A stretch of 30,559 bases of DNA from a virus: positions 1-30,559 of the IMG/VR virus record IMGVR_UViG_3300028008_000069; one strand, 5' to 3'. The notes beneath the pieces were generated by a model. The model saw only the letters and a list, made by a program, of their open reading frames with translations, was not told the origin of the DNA and searched no databases. A program made the translations under genes and the position numbers. Positions 23,050-30,559 of the stretch are shown here, piece by piece; position 1 is the first letter of the stretch, and every line of letters starts with the position of its first letter.

Positions 23050-24419
23050 GTAACGAACAGCGTATAAAAATACTAGAAGAAAAGCGTGAAAAGATAAACA
23101 ACGTAAGTTGTTCATTCTGTACGGCTAAGTGGTTACAAACTACGCTACTATTACAAAACGGTTACAATCACAGTTGCCATCATCCTGCTCCACATAAGAT
23201 TCCGTTGCATGAAATTAAAGCTGATCCAGCCGCATTACATAATAGTAGACACAAAAAGAAAATGCGTAAAATGATGCTAGAAGGCAACCGCCCAAGTGAA
23301 TGTGGGTATTGCTGGAAAATTGAAGATTTAGATAAAGACTATTTTAGTGACAGGCATTATAAAACAAGTGATACTTGGGCTTGGGATAAATTTGAAGACA
23401 TTGCTAAAAGTAATTGGCAAGACAATGTGTATCCAAGTTACTTAGAAGTTTCATTTAGTAATGCGTGTAATTTTGCTTGTGCATATTGTTCACCTGAGAT
23501 TAGTAGTAAATGGATGGAGGATATAAAACAAAACGGAGAGTATCCAACTACACACGGTTCACATAATTTAGACTATTTAGAAAAGTCTGGTAAAATGCCT
23601 TACAAGAATAGAGAACATAATCCATATGTTGAAGCGTTTTGGAAATGGTTTCCTGATGCACTACCTCATTTAAAAGTATTGCGTATTACAGGTGGCGAAC
23701 CTACTATGTCAAAAGATACTTGGAAGTTATTAGATTATCTTACTGAAAACCCACGCAAAGGTTTAGACATATCAATTAACACCAATGGGTGTGTTGAAGA
23801 TAAACTAATTGACAAACTAATTTTAAAAGTTAATCAACTTGCTGAAGTAGGTGTAAAGGTTGATGTATACACTAGTTTAGAAAGCACAGGCGCACAGGCT
23901 GAATATGCTCGTGACGGACTTGACTATATAAAATGGTTAGACAACGTAGATAAAATATTAAAAGAAACAAAGTCGTCAGTTGCAATTATGACAACAGTTA
24001 ATATTCTTAGCTTGCCAACATTCATTGACTTTATAATGACTGTTATAGATTTTAGAAAAACATACAACACTAGTTTTGAAGTAAACAGAATACCACTAAG
24101 TGTTAACATAATGCATTGGCCACCACATTTACAATGCACACTATTAGATAAAGAAGAAAGAATACCATATGCAGAAACTATTGAAAAGTTTTGCGAAACA
24201 TGGTTAAAATATTATAGAAAAGACAAATTTGCTAGAATATATCTTGAGGAGTTTGATCAAATACAAAGGTTATGTGATTATTTGCGTACAACAGAATCAG
24301 CAACTGAACACAGAGCTGACTTTGTAAGATACATACATGCATACGATAAGAGAAGAAATAAAAACTTTGTGGAAACGTTCCCACAATACATAACACATTT
24401 AGAGGAATGGAATGGCTAA
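23046..24419 (+). CDS. Radical SAM enzyme with N-terminal twitch-type cluster domain (1)
   Basis: A 457-residue enzyme. Cys141, Cys145 and Cys148 in CNFACAYC form the CxxxCxxC site for the SAM-cleaving [4Fe-4S] cluster, and G216-G217-E218-P219 (RITGGEPTMS) binds the SAM amino group. The N-terminal 100 residues hold Cys22/Cys25, Cys44, Cys86 and Cys89 with HKKKMRKMMLEG and ECGYCWKIED. That is the layout of a SPASM/twitch auxiliary cluster domain placed before the core instead of after it. YDKRRNK (433-439) near the end recurs in the next gene. It overlaps the GT2-like gene by 4 bases and the next radical SAM gene by 8. It may carry out a hydrogen-abstraction step on a sugar or peptide; the substrate cannot be read. 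The radical SAM assignment is firm. Confidence 0.9.
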   Translation: MSNEQRIKILEEKREKINNVSCSFCTAKWLQTTLLLQNGYNHSCHHPAPHKIPLHEIKADPAALHNSRHKKKMRKMMLEGNRPSECGYCWKIEDLDKDYFSDRHYKTSDTWAWDKFEDIAKSNWQDNVYPSYLEVSFSNACNFACAYCSPEISSKWMEDIKQNGEYPTTHGSHNLDYLEKSGKMPYKNREHNPYVEAFWKWFPDALPHLKVLRITGGEPTMSKDTWKLLDYLTENPRKGLDISINTNGCVEDKLIDKLILKVNQLAEVGVKVDVYTSLESTGAQAEYARDGLDYIKWLDNVDKILKETKSSVAIMTTVNILSLPTFIDFIMTVIDFRKTYNTSFEVNRIPLSVNIMHWPPHLQCTLLDKEERIPYAETIEKFCETWLKYYRKDKFARIYLEEFDQIQRLCDYLRTTESATEHRADFVRYIHAYDKRRNKNFVETFPQYITHLEEWNG

Positions 24420-25860
24420 AAAACCTGATGAATCTCTACAACAGTATAGAGATAGAGTACTAGATAGCAAAAGCAAAAGTTTTTGCGGAGCCAAATGGTA
24501 TAACGCTACTACATGGTTAGGTAGTGGAACAACAGCTAGTTGTCATCATCCACCTGCGCATCAAATTCCATTAATTGAAATACAAGACAATCCGTCTGCA
24601 ATTCATAATACTAAGCATAAAAAAGAAATGCGCCGTATGATGCAAAAAGGCGAGCGTCCACGCGAGTGTGAATATTGCTGGAAGATGGAAGACATGAAAA
24701 AGGATGCTGTTAGCGACAGAACTTTTAAAAGTATTATCTACTCTGACGAAGAATTACAACAAGCATATGAAGCAGATGCAAACGAAAATACTAATCTTAA
24801 AACTTTTGAGATTGCATTTGATAGAACTTGTAACTTAGCATGTAGTTATTGTAATGCAAGTTTCTCAACTACATGGGCAAAAGACATCAAGAAGAATGGC
24901 CCGTACGAAAATTTAGTTAGTGATGGCGCAGGCGCCTTTCATCAAGACGGTAGTTGGGCGGCTCCATATGACAACGATGAAGACAATCCGTACATACAAG
25001 CATTTTGGAAATGGTGGGAAAGCGGCCTAGCAGATAGTTTAGAAGAACTACGTGTTACAGGTGGCGAACCTTTAATGAGTGGAAATACTTGGAAATTGTT
25101 TGATTGGTTTAATGCACAAGATACTAATATGCGTTTTGCTATTAACAGTAATCTAATTGCTAAAGATAGCATTATTGATAAGTTAATTGATAAGACAAAG
25201 GGTATGAAGCACTTTGATTTATATACAAGTTGCGAAGCAGTTGGTGAACAAGCAGAATATATACGTGATGGTTTAGATTACGACATGTGGCTAAGAAATA
25301 CTAAAAGGTTACTTACTGAAGGTAACTGTAACAATATTAATATTATGATGACTATTAATAGCTTGTCGTTGTTTAGTATTACAGAATTTTTAGACGAAGT
25401 GTATAAACTAAAAGAACTTACACAAAGTAGAACACCAACAGTTAGTGTAAACTTATTGCGCTTTCCTAGTTTCCAAAGTCCGTTAGCATTACCTAATCAT
25501 ATCAAAGACTATTGCCATAACAAACTAAACACTTGGTGGCAAGAACGTAAAGACGACATTGGCTGGCACGAATTTGAAAAGGCAAGTATTGAACGTTTGA
25601 TAGATTACTTAGTAACTGTAGATGCTCCGCATAGACGTACAAGTAATCCTACTACATTATGGCGTGACTTTAAAACATTCTATCAACAGTATGATGTACG
25701 CAGAAACAAAAGTATATATGTGTTTCCTAAAATATTAACAGATTGGATTGAAAGTATTCCTAGTACTGATATTGAAGTACAAGCACTTGCAGAAAAAGAA
25801 GGTTGGATATTAAAACCTGACAATAAAAATATAGACGAGCCTTTAGCAAAGTATGATTAA
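24412..25860 (+). CDS. Radical SAM enzyme with N-terminal twitch-type cluster domain (2)
   Basis: A 482-residue paralogue of the upstream enzyme. Cys140, Cys144 and Cys147 (CNLACSYC) bind the catalytic cluster, and G217-G218-E219-P220 is the SAM-binding motif. Cys25, Cys44, Cys86 and Cys89 fall at exactly the positions of the upstream paralogue, so four Cys for one auxiliary cluster are conserved, whereas the upstream Cys22 is replaced by Lys and is likely not a ligand. TASCHHPPAHQIPLIEI and RPRECEYCW are shared. YDVRRNK (427-433) precedes a Phe-Pro as in the paralogue. It overlaps both neighbours by 8 bases. Keeping two such paralogues side by side suggests two different substrates or two steps, or a heterodimer. 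Activity is likely because all key residues are present. Confidence 0.9.
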   Translation: MAKKPDESLQQYRDRVLDSKSKSFCGAKWYNATTWLGSGTTASCHHPPAHQIPLIEIQDNPSAIHNTKHKKEMRRMMQKGERPRECEYCWKMEDMKKDAVSDRTFKSIIYSDEELQQAYEADANENTNLKTFEIAFDRTCNLACSYCNASFSTTWAKDIKKNGPYENLVSDGAGAFHQDGSWAAPYDNDEDNPYIQAFWKWWESGLADSLEELRVTGGEPLMSGNTWKLFDWFNAQDTNMRFAINSNLIAKDSIIDKLIDKTKGMKHFDLYTSCEAVGEQAEYIRDGLDYDMWLRNTKRLLTEGNCNNINIMMTINSLSLFSITEFLDEVYKLKELTQSRTPTVSVNLLRFPSFQSPLALPNHIKDYCHNKLNTWWQERKDDIGWHEFEKASIERLIDYLVTVDAPHRRTSNPTTLWRDFKTFYQQYDVRRNKSIYVFPKILTDWIESIPSTDIEVQALAEKEGWILKPDNKNIDEPLAKYD

Positions 25861-27202
25861 TTTGTACTACGATACATTAGGTGACGACACCGTACCTATT
25901 CCTAACGGAACAAAACTTTGGGAGTATGGTGTAAACACTAAACGTATTCCTAAAGCAGTTGATGCACATTTAATAGTACATGAGTATACATACTTTTTTA
26001 ATTGTATAAAAGCATTAGGATCTCCGTTTCAGTTATTCACTGGCAAGGAAGATTGTAATAATTTATTCTATCCTTTAGAATTAAATCCTCAACATGCATT
26101 AAAAGAAGATGAAGATATATTAGATTATATTCCAACCAAATCTATTAAACGTATTAGTAAAGGCAAAATGAAGATGTTATTGCTTATGCCTTCTATTAGT
26201 AGCGATTATAGATATGTTTGGAAGTTGCGTAAAAAAATAGATAATCTTACCGGTTCAGGTATTCCACGTGAACAAATATATGTTGTGCTAGGAGATATAA
26301 ATCAAACATACAGAAACTTACTAAACACAAAGAATGTATTTGGTATAGACTGGAATCAAATTTATATGCAAATTGCACTAAAGGCAAGATATGCAATGGA
26401 AGATTTTAGATGGGTATTTAATAATGCTTTTGCCGCGTGGCCAGGTAAAGAAAAACTAAAAGCTGAACAATTTGATATAGATAACTGGAACCCTAAAAGA
26501 TTGTATTCTGCGTTTACTGGCAAAGCAACGTTACATAATACGTGTTTTGTATCTGATTTAAAATATCACGGATTAGATAACTTAGGAAAATACAGTTATA
26601 ATATTGGATATGAAAATGTTAATCATAACTATAAAGATTTTAGAATAACTGATAGATCTAAAGGCGAAGAGTTTATTGAAACTAAGAAACATTTTGTTAA
26701 AAATCTCTCTAAGAAAACAATTATTATGGATATGACATTTGATCAAAAGCGGCACAACGGAAATGATCAATATATTAATAAGTCAATATACGAAGACAGC
26801 CTTATTAATATTGTAAGTGATAATTGGATGCCAATGATGGATGAAAATTATTTAGACGAAACTAATGTACTTGCACCAGGAAAATTTATATGGTTGCAAA
26901 TAGCCAAAGCTCACCCCTTTATGGTGCTAGGGTGCTTAAATACAATTAACTATATTACAAATCAAGGATATTTTTCTAATAACTTTTTAGTTAATGAAGA
27001 TTATGATAGAGTGTCTAGTATTACAAAGACATCAGAAATGATTTGTAATAATTTAAAAATATTAAACGAGCTTACAGACAGCGAAATTAGAGATAAAATG
27101 GAATTTATAAAACCTTACTTAAAAAAGAATAAAGAAAAGTTTTTTGAAAGACCTAATAAGCGAAAGTTTAATTTACTATTTGAAGAGATGAAATATGAGT
27201 AA
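25853..27202 (+). CDS. Large sugar-locus-associated protein with HPF.V.G signature
   Basis: A 449-residue protein with no signal peptide or clear membrane segment. Residues 345-361 read FIWLQIAKAHPFMVLGC, followed near 380-390 by NEDYDRV. This matches a signature (K.W..I...PF...G......L...GF...F...DE.YD) that I recall from many marine phage and bacterial proteins beside glycosyltransferases, usually annotated as hypothetical or glycosyltransferase-like. The middle section KMLLLMPSISSDYRYVWKLRK followed by IYVVLGDIN looks like Rossmann-type strands. It may thus be a GT-B-like transferase, with the signature in the donor-sugar half. It lies between two radical SAM genes and overlaps each by 8 bases. 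Function is inferred; confidence in the gene is high, in the role low. Confidence 0.6.
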   Translation: MINLYYDTLGDDTVPIPNGTKLWEYGVNTKRIPKAVDAHLIVHEYTYFFNCIKALGSPFQLFTGKEDCNNLFYPLELNPQHALKEDEDILDYIPTKSIKRISKGKMKMLLLMPSISSDYRYVWKLRKKIDNLTGSGIPREQIYVVLGDINQTYRNLLNTKNVFGIDWNQIYMQIALKARYAMEDFRWVFNNAFAAWPGKEKLKAEQFDIDNWNPKRLYSAFTGKATLHNTCFVSDLKYHGLDNLGKYSYNIGYENVNHNYKDFRITDRSKGEEFIETKKHFVKNLSKKTIIMDMTFDQKRHNGNDQYINKSIYEDSLINIVSDNWMPMMDENYLDETNVLAPGKFIWLQIAKAHPFMVLGCLNTINYITNQGYFSNNFLVNEDYDRVSSITKTSEMICNNLKILNELTDSEIRDKMEFIKPYLKKNKEKFFERPNKRKFNLLFEEMKYE

Positions 27203-28460
27203 TGATCTAAAAAACAGTCCTAACTTTTGTGTAGCACCTTGGATGCACTTACATGTTATTAACGATGGTAGGTCATTTGCATGTTGTCAAACACCATTGC
27301 GTGATGAAAATAGTTTTGGTAATGTAAAAACACAAACACTAGACGAAGTTATGAATAGTGATCTTGCTAAGAAAATGCGTAAAGATATGCTAGACGGAAA
27401 ACCGTTACCTAGTGCATGTGAGCGTTGTGTAAATAAACAAGCCAATAATATGAATACTATGCGTACTGGATTAAATTCTAAATGGTATGATAGAACTAAA
27501 GATGTTATTGCTACAACAGCAGACGATGGTACACTTCCTAAGCCTAAATTAAAATACTGGGATTTTAGATTTAGCAACTATTGTAACCTAGCATGTACAA
27601 CTTGTTCACCTTTGTTTAGTACACAGTGGGCAAACGACTTTCAAAAATTACATCCAGGTGCAGACAAATATAGTGAAACTAAACTTATTGACCTAACTGA
27701 AGCAAATGTATTTTGGGACGATATTGAAAACAATATTGACTCAATGGAAGAAATACACTTTGCTGGCGGCGAACCATTAATCATGCCTGAGCATTTACGC
27801 ATACTTAAACTTCTTGATGCACAAGAAAAGTTTGATGTTGAATTGCGTTATAGTACTAATGGTACAACACTTGGTCAAAAAAAGTATGACTATTTAGAAT
27901 GGTGGAAGAAATTTAAATATGTACACCTTAGTCTTAGCATTGATGGCGCAGGCGATGCGTTTGAACACATTAGATATAAAGGCAAATGGGACGTTACACT
28001 TGCAAACCTTAAAAAGATTAGAGCAAGCGGAGCCGCAGATTATTGGTTCCATCCAACTGTCAGTGTACTAAACATTTTCCGACTAACTGAGCTACATGAA
28101 GTATTACATAAAAATGATCTAATGCCGCTGGAAGCAATTCATCCACAGCGTGGGTTTCATATGGAAAATTACTGGGTTGATAGATTTCATATCAATCCAT
28201 TGTTTACGCCAAACTATTACAGCATTACAGTTATGCCAGAATTATTAAAAGAGCAAGCCGCTGATAAGATTACAAAGTATGGCAAGAAATTAGAAGCTGA
28301 TACAGGTATACCGTTTAGTGGTTGGCAAGCAGTTATTGACTTTATGTACCAAGAAGACAAGAGTATGTTATGGAATCAATTTAAATGGAAAAGCAAACAA
28401 ATTGATGATGTAAGAGGCACTAATGTATATGCTATAAACCCTGAGTTCAAAGATGCTTAG
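27195..28460 (+). CDS. Radical SAM enzyme with N-terminal SPASM/twitch-like domain (3)
   Basis: A 421-residue radical SAM protein. Cys130, Cys134 and Cys137 (CNLACTTC) bind the catalytic cluster and G191-G192-E193-P194 (HFAGGEPLIM) binds SAM. Its first 80 residues read like a classic C-terminal SPASM half moved to the front: Cys12 (CVAPWMHLHV), NDGRSFACC (Cys30/31), SFGNVKTQTLDEVMNS, a KKMRKDMLDG helix and Cys75/Cys78 (CERC). It lacks the His-rich SCHHP block and the YDxRRNK end of the two upstream enzymes, so it is from a different branch. I recall the N-terminal twitch arrangement as a family known in phages and bacteria. It overlaps its neighbours by 8 bases. Substrate unknown; assignment firm. 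Confidence 0.9.
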   Translation: MSNDLKNSPNFCVAPWMHLHVINDGRSFACCQTPLRDENSFGNVKTQTLDEVMNSDLAKKMRKDMLDGKPLPSACERCVNKQANNMNTMRTGLNSKWYDRTKDVIATTADDGTLPKPKLKYWDFRFSNYCNLACTTCSPLFSTQWANDFQKLHPGADKYSETKLIDLTEANVFWDDIENNIDSMEEIHFAGGEPLIMPEHLRILKLLDAQEKFDVELRYSTNGTTLGQKKYDYLEWWKKFKYVHLSLSIDGAGDAFEHIRYKGKWDVTLANLKKIRASGAADYWFHPTVSVLNIFRLTELHEVLHKNDLMPLEAIHPQRGFHMENYWVDRFHINPLFTPNYYSITVMPELLKEQAADKITKYGKKLEADTGIPFSGWQAVIDFMYQEDKSMLWNQFKWKSKQIDDVRGTNVYAINPEFKDA

Positions 28461-29301
28461 AGGTAATGCGTTTCTTCCTTATCTTATGAGCTCGCCGGCT
28501 AATGTAAAGTCGCTCGAGTACCTAAGAACATTTGGTGTAGGCGAAGTGCTTACTAAATCAGTTAAAAATTTAAAAACAAAACTACCGTTCGTTAAACCAA
28601 AAGCATATGAAACGTTAGCTATTAATCAAGCAGAACAAGATATACTAGATCCTAATACTGATTGGAAATATTACATTAACAAGTATGGATTTAGAAATGA
28701 ATGGGACTTAGACTCTAAAAAAGAAAAAATAGGATTCTTTGGATGTAGTTTTACATTTGGTGAAGGTATTCACAATGACGATACGTTTGTTAACATTGTT
28801 AGCAACACACTACATATGAGTCCTATAAATTTAGGAGTTGGTGGATCAGGATTAGAAAGAACTACTAGAACTTTTGCCGCGGCCACTAAAGTAATAGACT
28901 TTGATTATGCAGTTGTAACATTGCCTGCATGGTTCCGTCAACTACATGTAACTAAAGAAGGAAAGTTAATTAATATTATTCCTTATTATCCTCATAATGA
29001 TTTTGAAAAGTTAAATGAAATATATTCATCATTTGATGAAGACTTTTTTGTTAATCAAGCAATAACATATATTAATTGGATAGGAGATATTGCAACAGCA
29101 AATAATATAAAGTTAATTTTATGCTCCTGGGATCATCCATTAAATGAATTATGTCAATTAATTTATCCAGATATTACTATAGATCCTTTTCCTAATATTG
29201 ATGACAAGTGTGCAAGAGATAAAATGCACCCTGGTCCAAAGTCTCAAGCGGCACACGCAGAGCAAATTATAAAGGCATTTGATGATAGAGCTTGGGTTTA
29301 G
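28453..29301 (+). CDS. SGNH/GDSL-family hydrolase
   Basis: A 282-residue enzyme. Block I is GCSFTFGEG (residues 97-105) with nucleophile Ser99. INLGVGGSGLE after it gives the oxyanion Gly of block II. Asp256-x-x-His259 in RDKMHPGPKSQ is the catalytic Asp-His of block V. No signal peptide is visible, so it acts in the cytoplasm. SGNH enzymes of this kind remove or move acetyl and other acyl groups on sugars, which fits the glycosyltransferases upstream. The classic block III GxND is not evident; LPAWFRQLHV stands where it should be. It overlaps the radical SAM gene by 8 bases, and the next gene starts inside its last 20 bases. Deacetylase or acyltransferase action cannot be separated by reading. 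Confidence 0.75.
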   Translation: MLRGNAFLPYLMSSPANVKSLEYLRTFGVGEVLTKSVKNLKTKLPFVKPKAYETLAINQAEQDILDPNTDWKYYINKYGFRNEWDLDSKKEKIGFFGCSFTFGEGIHNDDTFVNIVSNTLHMSPINLGVGGSGLERTTRTFAAATKVIDFDYAVVTLPAWFRQLHVTKEGKLINIIPYYPHNDFEKLNEIYSSFDEDFFVNQAITYINWIGDIATANNIKLILCSWDHPLNELCQLIYPDITIDPFPNIDDKCARDKMHPGPKSQAAHAEQIIKAFDDRAWV

Positions 29302-30247
29302 AAACATTAAAGATGAAGTGAAATATATTCATATCAAACCACACGATACTGAGTTAGCAAACGTATGGCTAACACAATTTGATAGATTACTTGAAACCCA
29401 TCAAAAAAAGATATTCCAAAAAAATTTTAGTCTATTAGGATTGCACAATAACTACAGAACATTAGAACACATCTGTGATGATTTAGATAGAAGTATTGCA
29501 ACTATAAACTACTATTCAGACTATAAAATTGAAGATAACTTTGGTGCATTACGTTATGGATACAATCAAATATTATTAAACGTGCTACATCATCATTTTG
29601 AAACAGCACAAGGCCAACTATGGAACCCTAGTAGTGTATTAGCAAATGCTAACGGAAAAACTAGATTAGCAATTTGTTATCTAAACCATTGCTGTCACGA
29701 ACTTGAAGCATGGTACGAAACAACAGATATAGAAGCAGACGGATATCGCAATGGTTACTTTTACTATAATCTGCTAGGCATACAAGAACGCATCGAATTA
29801 GATCCAAAGTTTAAAAAGTATTTTACTAAAGACGTTGAAGACGGTATGGTATATTTGCATTACGCACAAACAGGTAAAACTTGGTACGAAGCATACCTTG
29901 ACAATGATGATGTAGTTACAGCAGATGGTATTTCTGAACATCGTGTAATTAGCGGTGAATTTAATTTTTACTTTGGCACAGGATATGAACTACCATCAGA
30001 CGATAAGTTTACAAGTTGGTTAGAGTCAAAAGGTGTTGATCCTAAGGATGAACAACTAGCACTAGGATATGCACCAGTTGGTAAAATACAAAACTTACCT
30101 GATTTAGAAGCACAAGAATTTTTTAAAGAGTACACAGACTTTTATAGTATTGAGTATAACAACAAAAGAATAGAATATGACTTTAGACACAACGATGAAA
30201 ATTATATTAATCTACTTACAGAGATTTGGGATAAGTGGGGACAATGA
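29282..30247 (+). CDS. His/Cys-rich protein of unknown function
   Basis: A 321-residue protein; ATG 29282 is preferred over TTG 29279 because AAAGG (29271-29275) lies 6 bases ahead of it. Two clusters could bind metal: His103-His104-His105 with Glu107, and His136-Cys137-Cys138-His139 with Glu140 (NHCCHELEAW). Both look helical, as in a helical bundle with metal ligands, and Trp/Tyr-rich segments follow (RVISGEFNFYFGTGYELP). I do not know the family. It sits between the SGNH hydrolase and a fourth radical SAM gene, overlapping the first by 20 bases and the second by 4 (ATGA). A metalloprotein partner for the radical enzymes is possible but only inferred. Confidence 0.6.
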   Translation: MIELGFRNIKDEVKYIHIKPHDTELANVWLTQFDRLLETHQKKIFQKNFSLLGLHNNYRTLEHICDDLDRSIATINYYSDYKIEDNFGALRYGYNQILLNVLHHHFETAQGQLWNPSSVLANANGKTRLAICYLNHCCHELEAWYETTDIEADGYRNGYFYYNLLGIQERIELDPKFKKYFTKDVEDGMVYLHYAQTGKTWYEAYLDNDDVVTADGISEHRVISGEFNFYFGTGYELPSDDKFTSWLESKGVDPKDEQLALGYAPVGKIQNLPDLEAQEFFKEYTDFYSIEYNNKRIEYDFRHNDENYINLLTEIWDKWGQ

Positions 30248-30559
30248 GTAACGTACCTAATTTAGAAAGAGCTGTAGTAGAAGTATTTGGCGGCTGTAAT
30301 TACAAATGTCAAATGTGTCCACAAACTACCGGACGTGGCAAAGACTGGACACGTAAGATGCCATTTGATATGTTTGAAGATATATTAGATCAGTTGCCAG
30401 GTAAGCCTGTGATTAACTTAGAAGGTTCAGGTGAACCAACAATGGCAAAGGATTTACCACGTTACATTGAAGCATGTACTAAGCGTGGCTTGCCTAGTTT
30501 TATGTACAGCAACGGAAGTTTCTTTAGCGGACACTTTATGCAGGACTGTATTGATGCAG
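30244..30559 (+). CDS. Radical SAM enzyme without N-terminal twitch domain, 3' end outside window
   Basis: The ATG at 30244 overlaps the previous stop (ATGA) and the frame stays open to the end of the window, 105 residues. Cys18, Cys22 and Cys25 (GGCNYKCQMC) form CxxxCxxC only 17 residues from the start, so no N-terminal cluster domain is present, unlike the three upstream enzymes. Residues near 60 read NLEGSGEPTM, where SGEP takes the place of the usual GGEP that binds SAM; this variant is common in the SPASM-type radical SAM enzymes. Any auxiliary domain would be at the C-terminus, which cannot be seen. It continues the same operon. Confidence 0.85.
   Translation, partial: MSNVPNLERAVVEVFGGCNYKCQMCPQTTGRGKDWTRKMPFDMFEDILDQLPGKPVINLEGSGEPTMAKDLPRYIEACTKRGLPSFMYSNGSFFSGHFMQDCIDA

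Noticed and set aside
29279-29281. TTG start for the His/Cys-rich protein
   Set aside because: The next codon is ATG at 29282 with AAAGG at a better distance, so the ATG is preferred.
1-30559. tRNA genes, CRISPR arrays, integrase or attachment sites
   Set aside because: Gaps between genes are all under about 60 bases and none showed cloverleaf, repeat-spacer or att-like structure; coding frames are continuous.

Overview
The window reads as one continuous plus-strand stretch of a tailed-phage genome. It is clearly A+T-rich. It fits a marine T4-like myovirus (cyanophage or pelagimyophage type) best. Three things point there: the huge virion structural gene followed by a run of tail-fibre genes that share one N-terminal domain, a T4 gp12-type collar domain, and T4-late-type octamers (TATAAATA/GATAAATA) in front of structural genes. 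The host cannot be decided from sequence reading alone. I saw no tRNA, CRISPR array, integrase, insertion sequence or lysogeny gene. Coding density is very high and the longest gap between genes is about 57 bases.

Region 1 (bases 2-19523) is the virion part. A giant structural protein (at least 3762 residues, its start lying before the window) is built from FG-GAP-like propeller strands, sugar-binding-like modules, an internal duplication and a long array of tail-fibre-type beta modules. After it come a 204-residue structural protein, three paralogous tail-fibre proteins (one with a tail-collar domain), and a tandem pair of related structural proteins. Late promoters precede the genes at 11312, 15973 and 17529.

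Region 2 (19527-30559, running off the window) is an accessory cassette of eleven genes, ten complete. It starts at a near-perfect sigma70 promoter (TTGACA, 17 bases, TATACT). Every junction inside it overlaps, by 1, 4, 8 or about 20 bases, so translation is probably coupled. It encodes a conserved 115-residue phage protein, three GT-A-type glycosyltransferase-like proteins with DxD or ExD motifs, a 188-residue unknown, and three radical SAM enzymes with an N-terminal (rather than C-terminal) auxiliary cluster 'twitch' domain. It also encodes a large protein with a signature I associate with marine phage and bacterial sugar-transfer loci, an SGNH/GDSL hydrolase, a His/Cys-rich unknown, and a fourth radical SAM enzyme cut by the window edge.

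The genes suggest that a phage coding for adhesins and tail fibres also carries its own surface-modification pathway: sugar transfer, radical-based modification and acyl addition or removal. The cassette's early-type promoter, in contrast to the late promoters of the neighbouring fibre genes, hints that it acts first on the host (envelope glycan remodelling or exclusion of other phages) rather than only on new virions. That function is inference; the gene content, motifs, promoters and overlaps are read directly.
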